Origin: Rhipidocladum racemiflorum
Taxonomy: Eukaryota > Streptophyta > Magnoliopsida > Poales > Poaceae
Direction: 5' to 3'
NCBI GenBank assembly: GCA_036346355.1
Contig: CM070584.1
Location: forward strand, 51,109,097 to 51,173,096
DNA length: 64,000 nucleotides
The stretch's first letter is position 1. Each line of letters opens with the position of its first letter. Shown here in pieces: positions 1 to 10,444 of the stretch. The translations under genes were made by a program, and so were the position numbers. The notes below the pieces were generated by a model that was not told where the DNA came from, ran no database searches, and was given only the letters and a program-made list of their open reading frames with translations.

Positions 1-445
1 ACATGTAGGAGTAGAAGCCAGTAAGTAGAATTGAGAGCAAAGGCAAAGAAACCTTAACTACAAGTACTATAGTAGACAGCACCAGGGAACAGCATCATCA
101 CCACCATTGAACAACCAAGAACGAAAGAAAGCAAGAATGGTAAGAATTGGAAGAGAGAGTGGAGTACAAATCAAGCTACTCTCCCCAGGCACCAAACTAA
201 CTGTCAGATTTTCAATTTTTAATCATTGTTCCCTAGCTAGTCCCAGCTTTATACCAACCTGACCTGATGGCTGCCATGCCTAAAGAAACGGTGAGGTGAG
301 AACCAGCACATCATATCAATTTTATGCTTCAATGAGATCAAAGCAGCTAAGAATTTATAGCTAATAACAAAGCGGTGGAAGAAGACATGGGTGGCGTGAT
401 CGATCGAGTGACATGGACATCGAAAGCGGCGAGGTGGCCATTTGA
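1..445. other. 3' flank / probable 3' UTR of the SRS gene
   Basis: Non-coding stretch downstream of the minus-strand SRS stop codon at 446-448. The GC content falls sharply about 50 bases past the stop, as expected for a 3' UTR passing into intergenic DNA. Reading frames here are shadows with no family similarity. I see no clear poly(A) signal that would fix the transcript end. Confidence 0.4.
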
Positions 446-1419
446 TCACCTCAGGTGGCCGTGGAAGAAAGGCGCACCGCCGAAAGCGCCGAACGGGCCT
501 GGCGTCGGGTACGGGTCCATCACCACAGCCGATGATGACACGGCGCCCGCGACGTTGCCGCCTTCGCCGCCCGCTGCGGCCGTACTCGGGGAGGACCCCT
601 CGCCGGCGTGCTGGCGGATTCGGCCGGCGAGCAAGGGATCTGGGCCGGCGTCGTGCAGGATGCCCTTGAAGACGTGGCCGCCGATGCTGACCGTGGTCTG
701 GTACGCCACCTCGGTGTCGGCCTCCTCGACCGGGCCCAGCCGCAAGCAGCGGAACACCGCCTCCGAGCTCACCTCCCGCGGGAATCTCTCGCCGGCCACC
801 ATATGCTGCTGCTCCCCTGATCAATCAAACACGCGTGCATGTATATGGAGTATTAGTAGCTAAGCTTAGTAAGAACGAAAACTGATGACTTGTACACAAA
901 AACAAGCTACTGGAGTGCAGTGTTACCTGAGGAAGTGGTGGTGGGGGTGGTGGAGGAGGGCTGGGCCGCGTCGCGCGGGCGCTTCGAGGGCTCGCCTGCG
1001 GCAGCTGGGGCAGCGGTGAGCTGGTGCTGTCTCTCGCGGCGCTTGGAAGCGGAGACCCAGGTGGACTTGACATGGGTGGGGCAGTCGAAGCCGCGGCTTT
1101 TGCAGCAGGTGCGGCAGCGCATGTGGGCGCAGTCCTTCTTGGCCTGGTTGCCGCAGTCCTGGCAGCTGATGGTGCCTGCGCCGGAACCCCTCGCGCCGCG
1201 CGACGACGACCCGGAGACCGCGGGGTCATCGGCGAAGCGGATGATGTTGGGGGCGTAGGACGGGTGCTCCTGCTGCTGCCATAGCTGGAAGCCGCCTCGG
1301 GACGTGGCGGTGGCGGTGTAGAGGAAGGCGGCGGCGGAGGAGTCGGAGGGGTTGACGGGGGGGTGGTGGTCGTCGCGGCCGCGGCTGTGACCTCCTCCAC
1401 CTAGAAGGAAGCCAGCCAT
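446..1419 (-). CDS. SRS: SHI-related sequence (SRS / LRP1 family) transcription factor, two exons
   Basis: Plant-specific nuclear transcription factor; the family activates auxin-synthesis genes in organ primordia. Exon 1 is 1419-927 and exon 2 is 816-446, separated by a 110 bp intron with a TCAG|GTAACA donor and GATCAG|GG acceptor; joining them keeps one frame and gives 287 residues. The RING-like zinc finger lies at residues 86-113 (C86, C89, C97, C102, C105/C106, C113; CQDCGNQAKKDC start), followed by a basic SKRRERQ stretch. The family-defining IGGH domain lies in exon 2 at about residues 185-222 (IGGH at 209-212). Both hallmark domains are intact, so the gene is likely functional. The N-terminus is Gly/His/Ser-rich low complexity. 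Exon GC is high, unlike the AT-rich neighbourhood, which is typical of grass genes. Start chosen as the first ATG of exon 1. The exact paralogue (SHI, STY, LRP1) cannot be fixed from sequence alone. Confidence 0.93.
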
Positions 1420-1870
1420 GCGCCCAGATCCATAGATCGCAGCTGTGTCGGCCGGTCGGTGTCTACAGCCGAGCCTGAGCGGCAGACGGTGTCATGTCTG
1501 AAAAAATCGAGCTTTTCCGCGGCCTGCGCTGGCTGCGCGTCTCGGGCTCTCGGCTCGGCACGGCAGCAACCAAAAAGCTACTACTAGTAGTGCACTAGTG
1601 CAGTAGCAGCTCGTGCTGTCTCTGTGCTAGTATGTGTGCGCGCGACTGTGTGTAATCGTGGGGGGTTAAATTTTTGGCTTGCCTGCGCGTATGGTGGAGA
1701 GGGAGAGGAGGAAGCAGCTTTTTGGGTGGTGAGTGATGAACGCCTAATTTGAAGGGAAGGGGAAGGGAGGGGAAGGGAGATCGATCGAATTAAAAGAGGG
1801 GTAGGCGACACAGAGGGCCTGCCACGCCGCCAACGAGCCTGCACGCTCCCATACTCCCCATTTATTTCTT
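1420..1870 (-). promoter_or_regulatory. Upstream region / 5' leader of the SRS gene
   Basis: On the gene strand this region carries a long pyrimidine-rich CT tract (about 1740-1790), common in grass 5' leaders and core promoters, and is moderately GC-rich up to about 1870, where AT-rich repeat DNA begins. No unambiguous TATA box or start site can be fixed. ORFs here have low complexity and no family resemblance. Confidence 0.35.
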
Positions 1871-1997
1871 TGCCTTGCCGTCTCTCCGTAGCAGGGATCT
1901 TTCTTTGGAAGCATTGGCTTTTCTACGATGTTTAACGAATTTATAAAATTATAGTTACGTCTCTAAGAACAGTGATAGATGATATATTTATATATTA

Positions 1998-2219
1998 GAA
2001 CCTGTTTGTCTTTGTTTTTTATTCTTGATTCTCAAAAATTGAATAAAAAATAAACAGTCCGATTCTATAATCCGATTCTCACAATCCAACCCACCTTACA
2101 CTAGAATCCACAGTTCACTTTACATGTGTTTTTAGATTTCAGATTTTAGAGAATCAGCTCCCTATAACCTCAATTCAGAATCAACTTTTAGAGAATCCAA
2201 AACAAAAACAAACAGACCA
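1998..2219. mobile_element. Tourist-like (PIF/Harbinger) MITE, 222 bp
   Basis: Terminal inverted repeats GAACCTGTTTGTCTTTG and its near complement at the right end (right end read inward: TGGTCTGTTTGTTTTTG) are flanked on both sides by TTA (1995-1997 and 2220-2222), the 3 bp target preference of PIF/Harbinger elements. The interior is AT-rich and non-coding. Confidence 0.75.
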
Positions 2220-2222
2220 TTA

Positions 2223-2828
2223 GTGCCGTACTTTTGTACCATGGTAAGACACCGAAGATTCCTGCCGAACTCCCTTCCTCGATAGGAATGTGCCAATCAA
2301 AATAGTTAATTAACCACTTTAAATAGTTAATGCATTTTTTCAATTTTATGTTAGACTTTGTATAAAAAACCCTATTTCATATTTTTCTTTATTGTATTCT
2401 AAATATTTTAGTTTTTATTTTTGAATTTGTATCGAAATCAAGTTGCTTATTTTTTCTATTATAGATTTCCTTAATTTGGCTTTGTACTTGACAATGACTC
2501 ACTCTGTCAAAAAATATAGTGCATATTTTTTTAAGTGTCGGACGTTTGATTTTTGTTTTTTCCGGACGTCGCGCAACATTTTTTTGAACATATGAAACAT
2601 TTTTTTTGAACGTATGAAATATTTTTTTTACTGTTTGTCGAAGAAAAATGTTTCACCTGTAGAAAAAAATGTTGCAAAAAAAATCAAACGTTTGATCCCT
2701 AGCAATTCCGTTTTTTTAATGGCCTTGCTCATAAATATAGGTTGTATTTCATATTCTAATAAAAAATTAGTATGATATCCCCCTATACACCTAATAAATA
2801 TCTAGGTTTACTTTATATCCTCTGCATG
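2223..2828. other. AT-rich intergenic DNA with a MITE fragment
   Basis: No gene. 2340-2500 resembles the diverged repeat at 9340-10200. 2520-2700 is T-rich with a short inverted repeat around AAACGTTTGAT motifs. 2742-2828 is a partial copy of a MITE also seen at 9016-9180, 36506-36690 and 38126-38320 (complement in the last two); it is cut off where the CACTA-like terminus starts at 2829. Confidence 0.45.
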
Positions 2829-3830
2829 CACTACTACATAATGGTACAACACTATCACTTCATCTGTGTCGGTTCCCAATTTTTAAGAAAAACTGATTGT
2901 AAAGAGGGCACCAACTCAGAATTGCCTCATCACAATCGATTCTAGCTCAGAATGATTGTGATATTCTTTGCTGGGTTTTATATACCCTCGGGATGAACTC
3001 TCATTTGTTGGTGTTCTAGAGGAAAAAAACTATCGCCGCCCCCAAAAAATAGAACATATTCTCATTGAAACTTATATTTGGATGAGAAAATATAAAATAC
3101 TTGAGAAAGTGTATTAAGGGAGTAAGTTAAAGCCCTAGTTTGAGGAGATTTCCCTTCTATTTTTTTTCATTTGTGGTTTTTTCAAAAGATTAGCATTCCT
3201 TCAAATCTCTTGAATTTTGCATTATGAAATTCGATTTTGATTTGGTGAATGTGTTACATGTCATTAGCGCATTTCTAACATATGCTTTGTTAAAGAATAT
3301 GCCATATACTATATACTATACTTTGTTAAAGAATATGACATATATTATACTTTGCTAAAGAATGTCATATAGTATACTTTGCTAAAGCATGCCATATACT
3401 ATAATTTGCTAAAGAAAGCACTCTGCATAGAATCGATAAATGAAAACAGTAGTGATGCCAAATATGGGCATCAGATAGTATATGACAATTCTCTGATATC
3501 ACAAATCAGTCTTTGACAACCATATGGTCTTTTATGTCAATTGGTTTTTGATGAACCGACACATGTGTAAAATAAATGCAATCGGTTTTGCTTGAGAACC
3601 GACAGGAATATCATATTTTTATTACAATCGATTTTTTTTAAGAAACGACAATGATAAAAGATTTTTATTACAATTGGTTTTTTCTAGAACCGACATAGAC
3701 ACAAGATTTTATTGCAATTAGTTTTTTTCGAGAATCGACACATATGTAAAATAAAAGCAATCGGTTTTTTCTAGAACCGACACAGATGTAAAATAAACGC
3801 AATCGGTTCCCTAAATGAACTAACACAAAT
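2829..3830. mobile_element. CACTA-type terminus with subterminal repeats
   Basis: Starts CACTACTACATAATG, the terminal signature of En/Spm (CACTA) elements, followed by GTGTCGGTT. From 3530 to 3830 an array of about 50 bp imperfect repeats pairs (C)AATCGGTTTTTCT with AGAACCGACAC in the opposite orientation, the usual subterminal transposase-binding repeats of grass CACTA elements. The far end is not resolved: CAGTAGTG at 3447-3454 followed by ATG, matching ATG at 2826-2828, would close a 626 bp element, but most subterminal repeats lie outside it. Confidence 0.6.
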
Positions 3831-5153
3831 AGCTTCAAACACACTTAGAGCGCGCAAGTTCATTTTTCGTGCAGTACTCGTTCCTCAATCTCGGCCTGAT
3901 CAACAACCCTAGGGCCTCCCCTCACTGGCGCTCCCCCGCCGGCGCTATCCCACCATCGGGCCTCCCCCATCGGTGCTAGCTCCCCACCGGCGCCCCGTGG
4001 TCCCCCCCCCCCCCCCCCCCAACCGGTGCTTCGAGCTCCCCCAACCTCCGAGCTCTCCTCACCGGCGCCTCCCCCACCGGTGGTACTGCATCATATCAAC
4101 CAACTCATAGAGATTGTGGCAATGAATACTTTTGCTATTTTAGCTCTGCTTTGCATCTGGGTTTATGATGTGCAATCATATAGATGGAGCAGGAGAGACT
4201 GGAGAGCAGGACACCATGCAGAGAAGAATAGTCCTGGCAAACCATGCAAGTCAATTATGGGTAGTAGAGTATAGGTTTGAATAGCAACAGTGAAAACGGG
4301 ACAATACTGAATATAGACTTGTGCAAACGATGGAGCTGTGATAATGGTAGAGAAAGGGCCTACACTTCTGTTTGACAGATCTAGCTCATACACTGGAGCA
4401 TTCATAAGGTGAATTAAATCATAATCATGCACATCAATATGAATTAAGCAATTACCAGACAACAAATTTGTACATGGCTTGCGTTGCAGGGCCAATAAAA
4501 AAACCTATTAAAAAAAGCAAATTGGGTTGCAATTGGACCCTCGTTATTTATGGCCCCTACTATAGTGCTATTGCACTATTACCGGTCCCTCCCTGCAAGC
4601 CGCATCTTAGAATAAGGCCACGTTTGCTAGTGTTCATCATCGCATTTATCTCCATCTGTTCATGGCATAGTTTGGGAGACCAGATTATAGCAACTGTTGC
4701 TTGCGAGACACCGTCCAACTATGTTGAAAGGCCCACTGGTTTGCATGGCCATTGTGCTTCTGCCGGGTTGCATTTATCACTGAATTGAGAAGAAAAATAT
4801 CAAACTACAGCTCTCTTGATTATCAACACCACTATGAACTGACAATAATAATGAGAGATAGTTAAAAGCTAGATAAACATGCTTACTCCCAGGCTATTTA
4901 TCTCAGCTATTTCTGAAGTTATGTTGCTTTTATACAGGCAGCAACTATTCATAAATATATGACTTACGACTATGAGAAGGTGCAGACGATGGACCAGAAT
5001 TAGTGTTACCATTTCGACTAGATAGATTGATCTTGTGCGGTTGTGTTTGCATGTGTCGAAGATATAATCCATAACCTGTCTCAAGATCACTATGGACCCC
5101 ATAATGATGAAGTTAGGGAATCCACTCAGCCCCAGTGTTTTTTCTACAAAGTC
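3831..5153. other. GC-rich block and unassigned DNA, possibly CACTA interior
   Basis: 3850-4090 is C-rich and resembles shuffled gene or leader sequence, with a run of about 20 C at 4001-4020 that may be unreliable in an assembly. 4100-5150 has average composition and short ORFs of up to 167 codons with no recognisable domain. No gene is called. Confidence 0.35.
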
Positions 5154-5158
5154 TTCAG

Positions 5159-5396
5159 TGTTGGAACTAATCTTGTAATAGGAAAGTTTGATTAGGAAGT
5201 TTATGTTTAAGAGTCCGAGTAGGACAAGGAGGTGGATTAGGACAAGGAACTGGAATCCTATTCCGTTCCTTAAGGCTACAGTTTTTAGTATAAATATAGA
5301 GGTAGGGTTGAGGTTTGTAAGCAAGAAGTAAGAAAGAAAAACAAGAGAGAATAAAAGAGAGAGTTGTCTCAAAGATTTTGAGTCTCAATTACAACA
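5159..5396 (+). repeat. 5' LTR of the TR-GAG-like element
   Basis: Begins TGTTGGAACTAATC and ends ACAACA; 238 bp. Contains a TATAAATATAG promoter-like sequence near its middle. Its only visible difference from the 3' LTR is A versus C in the last ten bases. Confidence 0.92.
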
Positions 5397-5398
5397 AT

Positions 5399-5410
5399 TG
5401 GTATCAGAGC
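5399..5410 (+). promoter_or_regulatory. Primer-binding site, initiator tRNA-Met type
   Basis: TGGTATCAGAGC two bases after the 5' LTR, the standard plant Ty1-copia primer-binding site complementary to the 3' end of initiator tRNA-Met. Confidence 0.9.
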
Positions 5411-5913
5411 TTAAGGTTTTGGATTAATCCGTTGCCCCCCCGGGAGGAGGAGACTCCCGAGGGGCGGCACTAAGGAAGCGGCGGCACCCCACGGCAGCCG
5501 GCGAGAAGGCGCGGAGGCTGGTGCTATGCGCGAAGACTCGGCGTGGGAGTCTCGGCGACACGAGATTAGAGCACGACACAACGAATCAGCGTCGAAGGAA
5601 ATTTCCTCTTTTCGGCGGCATCAAGAAGCGTGTGCAGAGGCCAGGCGCGTCGGTAGCAACGCAAAGATAAAAAGGAGCAGCGTGCAAGCTTGCGGTTGTG
5701 CAAACTGCTAGCAACCCAGGTGGACGTGCGTACAGAAGGCTAGCAACCAAAGGAAAAGGCAAAGAAGCTCTGTACGACTACAAGCATCGAAGGAAGGAAC
5801 ATGCAAAGAAGATCTCCTTCTTTGCACGTACAAGCATAGAAGGGATAAATAAATAAATAAAAGGGAGAGAAAGCCGTGACGGGCAACTAGAAAAGGCAGA
5901 GGAGGAGCTCTGC

Positions 5914-6144
5914 GTGTGTATCGGCACGGCATCGAGGAGCAGCAGTCTGTACACAGGAACAGAAGGAGAGCAAGCATCGAAAAAAGATGGAGAGGAGCAT
6001 CTCTGCGTGGTGATTCGTGGCCGTGGAGAAGAATGGCGTAGGGATAAAACCAAGGTGCAATGTTACAGTTGTGAGGAGTTTGGACATTATGCGTACGAGT
6101 GTCCAAAGAAAGAGAAGGAGCGACGCCATCGAGGCTGGCGATGA
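5914..6144 (+). pseudogene. Copia gag fragment with CCHC zinc knuckle
   Basis: The reading frame encodes CYSCEEFGHYAYEC, an exact CX2CX4HX4C zinc knuckle, followed by a Lys/Glu-rich tail. In full copia elements this motif sits at the C-end of Gag just before protease; here translation stops soon after and no protease follows. The N-terminal Gag core is missing or unrecognisable. RNA binding by the knuckle is the only function that can be proposed. Confidence 0.7.
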
Positions 6145-6169
6145 GAGATTGCGCGATGGAGGTCACGAA

Positions 6170-6500
6170 CGACGGTGTGAGGCTGTGTTCGTGGAGGTGG
6201 CAATGTGAGATCACTATGGAGGAGAGTCGGTGCGACGCCGATGGCAACAACGGTGTGATACCATTACAAGGAGAAGTTGGTGTGACGCCGACAACGACGA
6301 CGGTGCGAGACCGCTACGACAGCGATGGTGGTGTGATGCCATTACAAGGTGAAATCGGTGTGAGACCGATGACAAAAACGGTGAGAGGCCGTTAGGTACG
6401 AGAAGATAGTGGTGTGAAGCTGCTGGGAACGGTGGTGTGAAACTACCAAGAGATGATTGTGAGAAGTCAACAGTGATGGTGTGAAGCCATTGTCGTAAGA
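6170..6500 (+). repeat. Degenerate short repeat inside the TR-GAG-like element
   Basis: Imperfect repeats of a 25-40 bp unit containing GGTGTGA, a (G)CCG triplet and ACAACG or ACAAGG recur from about 6170 to 6490. The block fills the space where pol genes would lie and has no open frame throughout. Confidence 0.5.
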
Positions 6501-6557
6501 AAAAATTAGCGTGAATAATTATGAGTAAGCGTCAGTGTTACAAGATTAGGGGGTGAA

Positions 6558-6795
6558 TGTTGGAACTAATCTTGTAATAGGAAAGTTTGATTAGGAAGTT
6601 TATGTTTAAGAGTCCGAGTAGGACAAGGAGGTGGATTAGGACAAGGAACTGGAATCCTATTCCGTTCCTTAAGGCTACAGTTTTTAGTATAAATATAGAG
6701 GTAGGGTTGAGGTTTGTAAGCAAGAAGTAAGAAAGAAAAACAAGAGAGAATAAAAGAGAGAGTTGTCTCAAAGATTTTGAGTCTCAATTCCAACA
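6558..6795 (+). repeat. 3' LTR of the TR-GAG-like element
   Basis: 238 bp copy of the 5' LTR, preceded by the purine-rich AGATTAGGGGGTGAA and followed directly by the target duplication TTCAG. Confidence 0.92.
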
Positions 6796-6962
6796 TTCAG
6801 TACTTCTCTTATTCAGAGAGAAACCTTCGACCGGGTATTAACAAGAACAAAAAAAACCTCCGACGATCAGCTTGTGGTTTCAAACCCCTCGAATGCGTAG
6901 ATCGTCTCCACCATTAGTATATTGCAGTTGACCCTTCACGTTGTATTTTAGCACTAACTTAC

Positions 6963-7109
6963 TTGAGAGGTGCTTCTATGCTCTCCCTCCTAATACAAGT
7001 TGCACAAATCTTGAAGCAAACGAAGGGGTAAGTAATCCTCATCTACCCTTCATTCATGCTTTAATATTTGTGCAATTTTAAAAAAGAAGAGCATAGAAGC
7101 ACCTCTCAA
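6963..7109. mobile_element. Foldback MITE, about 147 bp (copy 1)
   Basis: The ends TTGAGAGGTGCTTCTATGCTC and GAGCATAGAAGCACCTCTCAA are perfectly complementary, and pairing continues with interruptions to the centre, so the whole element folds into one long hairpin. TTA plus one base flanks each side (6959-6961; 7111-7113), suggesting a PIF/Harbinger-type duplication. A diverged copy lies at 48071-48215. Confidence 0.75.
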
Positions 7110-7134
7110 CTTATATTCACTTCTCGCAGGAGGA

Positions 7135-9014
7135 GGTAAGCCAACAGAAAGAGCAGTGGACATTTCAAAGCCAAGGGTCGAGGGACATCCTGTATTCGTC
7201 GATTGGGAAGCCCGACTATAAGAGCAAGGTGCTTACCGCGAGTGCCGGGCATACGAAGAAGTCCTTCTTCCTAGACAAGGGCGGTTCCAATGCCATATCA
7301 AGATCATGAAAGCATGTAAGACGTGCCTAAGGACCAAGCTAAGGGAGAAGATGATAGCATGTGAGGAGCTCATGAGAATCGAGATGATGGTGATGATCTC
7401 CGAGAGTCAAAGTAATATGGCCTCGCCTCTCATAGAATTGCCTATGATACGCTCTAGCAGTTGTGCTTCCAGAAATGATCAGCCCGGTAATAAGTGTTTC
7501 GGTGCGTGAGTAAGCTAAACAATAATTCCGATCAAGTTGCGTATTTCTTGCAGGCGCCTGCCAAGTGCCACCTAGTCCTGATCGAAAACGGATTTACCGT
7601 TGAGGCTAGACGCGAGATTGCATTCCCATCCAAGGATGATAACATGGTGCATGGTAGCCCTTTGGGGAGGGCTATATGAGGGTGCAGGTGGACTATGTCA
7701 ACGATGAATTCTTATCTCATGTGTTGGAGTTCCCTCCGAACGAAGATATCACCACTCTCGAGCAAGCATGGATGTCGTTCATCAAGTGTCCCGTGATGGG
7801 GTGTCATACTACTGAAGGTATAAATCTTCGCGTCTTCTCCGACATTCCAATACTGCAACACGTCACGTTACATATGCATGTGCTTTGCAGGTTGCTGTGA
7901 CTACTCCTGCACCTGCTCCTTCTCTTGCTCCTGCTCCTTCTCCTGTTACTATACCTGCTCCTGCTGCTGCACCTGCTCCTGCTCCTTCACTTGATCTTGT
8001 ACCTACTCTTGCTCCTACACTTGCACATGCTCCTGCACCTGCAGCTGCTCTTGCTCCTACACAGAGTACAGAGCTAGTGCGCAAAAGGACTACTAGCACG
8101 CTGACGAAAGAACCACATGAGAGCTCGGAGAATCCTTCTGTTAAAAAGGCAAAGTTTTCAGAGGTCACAGGCCCCCTCCAATACAAAGAAAGCCCGTTGT
8201 CTCGACTTCAGAGACTCCGTTTGTCCAGAAAGAAAAGTTAACAGATGCCCCGGTGCCCCTATACGATTTTAAGGCATATATGCAAGGACAACATCTTGTC
8301 CCTTCCCATGAATTGAATGCTTTGGGCAAATTCAGTCGCTTGCTACATGGATGGTACTACGACAAGGCGAATGCAGCCGAGTGTCAACTCGATTTCATTG
8401 TTCGGTATCGAGGGGGATATTTTCATCGCCAAGAGCATGGGACATTCCCAATGAGTTTCAAGGATCTGTTCCGTTTGTACAACATAAAGGCCATTGATAT
8501 TTCTACGGTATAAACCTGGACGTTGTGAGTATCGCACCATACAGCATGAGCCTATGACTGTTATAGGATTTTGTATTATATTTTTTAACAATTGACATGA
8601 GTTGCAGGATAATGACGTAGGGAACAATTGATGATTTGCTCTCACTTACATGTGATATTGATCATTTGCCCCATGATGTCTCACTGACATGTGGGTCCTG
8701 GGGCCACGTGTTAGTAAGACACATAGGGCAAATAATCAATTGCACCATGAAAAAGAGGACAAATCATCAAATCTCCCTAGGCTTGAATCGGAGTTCGTTG
8801 CCAACTACATCAAGCACGCCTTTAATGTTGAGATGAAAAAGAACTTCATTCTCTTCCCGTACCACGAGGAGTACGTACTACTCTGATAACTTTACCCTTT
8901 AATTACTTGTACGTACGTAAACTGTATATGAACTTATTTTCTTACACTACATACCATTTTAAAAGCAACCATTGGGTTCTATTCATGGTCGCTCCGAAGG
9001 AAAACAAAGTCTAC
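7135..9014 (+). pseudogene. Decayed CACTA-type ORF with DUF8039-like and Ulp1-like regions
   Basis: Several frames read as parts of the second protein of grass CACTA elements. About 7550-7790 gives a DUF8039-like stretch (KCHLVLIENGFTVEARRE, then MRVQVDYVNDEFL) with a stop between. 7885-8241 gives a Pro/Ala-rich linker and a Lys/Arg-rich tail. 8253-8513 resembles the segment preceding the protease (SFKDLFRLYNIKAIDIS). 8780-8875 and 8970-9014 give the start of a Ulp1-like cysteine protease (NFILFPYHEE ... HWVLFMVAPKENKVY), including the usual catalytic His. An intron probably joins the last two pieces. The sequence stops there; the Asp, Gln and Cys part is absent because a MITE copy follows directly. 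Multiple stops mark it as dead. Confidence 0.6.
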
Positions 9015-9015
9015 A

Positions 9016-9180
9016 CTTCTCATATTTCAATAAAAAATTAGTTTGATCTTCCCTCTATACCACTAATAAATAGCCACGTTTACTTTATATTCTCTGCATT
9101 CATGCATTGAATATAGAGCTTATAGACAATAATTAGGGATATCTATACGTCAAGAAAAAATACGCTCTATAAACTTGGAT
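9016..9180. mobile_element. MITE copy (same family as 2742-2828, 36506-36690, 38126-38320)
   Basis: Shares AATAAAAAATTAG, TAATAAATA and TTTACTTTATATTCTCTGCAT blocks with 2742-2828, and ends near CTATAAACTTGGATGTGG, typical of Stowaway-like families in grasses. It truncates the Ulp1-like ORF. Confidence 0.5.
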
Positions 9181-9339
9181 GTGGTAAGTAACTATTATTT
9201 TAAAATTTTGTTAATTATGGATGTTACTTTGAAAGTCATACAAATTAAATATCTAATCACCCTTTAATTTTTATTCCGGATTTGTATACTTTTTATCGTA
9301 TATGTGGTGGAGTTTTTAGGTTTTAGGCTGGAATTCATA

Positions 9340-10215
9340 TGAAAATTTATATTTTCATTCATTACAATTATGAATTTTATTTATACAGTTTACTTTGAAT
9401 TTTAGTTAATTTGGCTTGTACTTGTTATAGACTATTTGTTTTAGTTTGCTATTTTCTATTTAAATATTATTATGAATTTTAGTTATTTATGGATTTCCTT
9501 TAAAAATCAAATTGTTAATTTCTTTATTCTGAATTTCAGTTAATTTACACTATACTTGATATGGACCCTTTCTTTAATATAAGCCGTTATAACTTAGACC
9601 GATTGATAGACAGCTTGATCTTTATAGTTAACATGAGAGATTACTCATAGTGCATAACTAGTATAGGCATAGATACATAGATAGAGTTCATTTGGATTGT
9701 ACTTGACATATACTATTTTGTTTTAATTTACTAAATTCTATTAGATATAATTATGAATTTTCTTTGGAAATCGTATGGAAGCAAAATTGCTAATTTCCTT
9801 ATTTTTTATTCAGAATTTTAGCTAATTTTGATTGTACTTGACATAGATTCTTTCTTTTAATCTTAATCGTTACAACTCTGGTCCGACAGATGGATGACCA
9901 TATCTTTCTTGTTAACATAGGAGCTTCCTCAAAGTGCCTAATTTGTACAAGTATAGATAGATGAAGACGATAAATATGAAAATTTCTAGCATTTTTCCTT
10001 CTTAGAATTAACGTGAGGGCTTCTAAGATGACCTCGAATTAGTAGCTAGGCAGATTGCCTAATTATTATAGGTACAGATAGATGGATAAATACAATAAAT
10101 GTGGGAACTTTTAGCCGTTTTCTTTCATAGAATTAACGTGAGGGATTCTAACAGAGCGTTCAATTAGTAGATACAAAGATAAAGATTGAGCAGTAAATTT
10201 ACCCATACAGTAAGA
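9340..10215. repeat. Diverged tandem repeat, AT-rich
   Basis: Two interleaved periodicities. A unit of roughly 280-300 bp containing TTGTACTTGACATA, TTTCCTTTGAAAATC and TATGAATTTT recurs from 9340 to 9900. A unit of about 130 bp with GAATTAACGTGAGGG, a TGCCTAATT core and ATAGATAGATG recurs from 9900 to 10200. No ORF. Confidence 0.5.
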
Positions 10216-10225
10216 CAGTCAAACC

Positions 10226-10444
10226 TGTTAGACAACCTCGCTATCGAATAGTCCGGGGTTGCCTAATAGATCTAAACTGGAGAACAGAGAGAGAGGGAGA
10301 GAGACACAATATGAGGAGGAACTGCTCTGCTTTATTATTCTGATTGCTTCTGTACAATGGGGTGACCCCCTGCCTCCTATATATAGCGGTTCTGCTTAGA
10401 GATAAGGAAGAGTCCATAAGGCCTACGAGGCCGGTTTCCTAACA
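10226..10444 (-). repeat. 3' LTR of copia element 1
   Basis: 219 bp, TG...CA ends (TGTTAGACAACCTCGC on the plus strand). Carries the TATA-like CTATATATAG. Confidence 0.93.

Larger units (their letters stand above)
5159..6795 (+). mobile_element. Complete short copia-derived LTR element with gag zinc knuckle only (TR-GAG-like)
   Basis: A 1637 bp element bounded by two 238 bp LTRs that differ at only one base by eye, with a perfect 5 bp target duplication TTCAG (5154-5158 and 6796-6800). A primer-binding site TGGTATCAGAGC follows the 5' LTR and a short purine run (TTAGGGGG) lies near the 3' LTR. The roughly 1.16 kb interior has no protease, integrase or reverse transcriptase, only a CCHC zinc-knuckle fragment. 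It must have moved using enzymes supplied in trans, and very recently given the LTR identity. The structure fits terminal-repeat elements that retain gag (TR-GAG). Confidence 0.92.

Noticed and set aside
249..863. ORFs overlapping SRS exon 2 on both strands (up to 191 codons)
   Set aside because: They are Arg/Gly/Pro-rich frame shadows of a GC-rich exon; the IGGH domain frame explains this region.
825..1400. 191-codon Pro/Ser/Thr-rich ORF on the minus strand
   Set aside because: Frame shadow of SRS exon 1; the zinc-finger frame is the real one and the splice joins it to exon 2.
4001..4020. Run of about 20 C bases
   Set aside because: Likely unstable or poorly resolved homopolymer; no function inferred.
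2742..9180. Direct repeat of about 90 bp at 2742-2828 and 9016-9105, considered as LTRs of a 6 kb element
   Set aside because: The same sequence also occurs in complement at 36506-36690 and 38126-38320, so it is a dispersed MITE; no primer site or target duplication fits.
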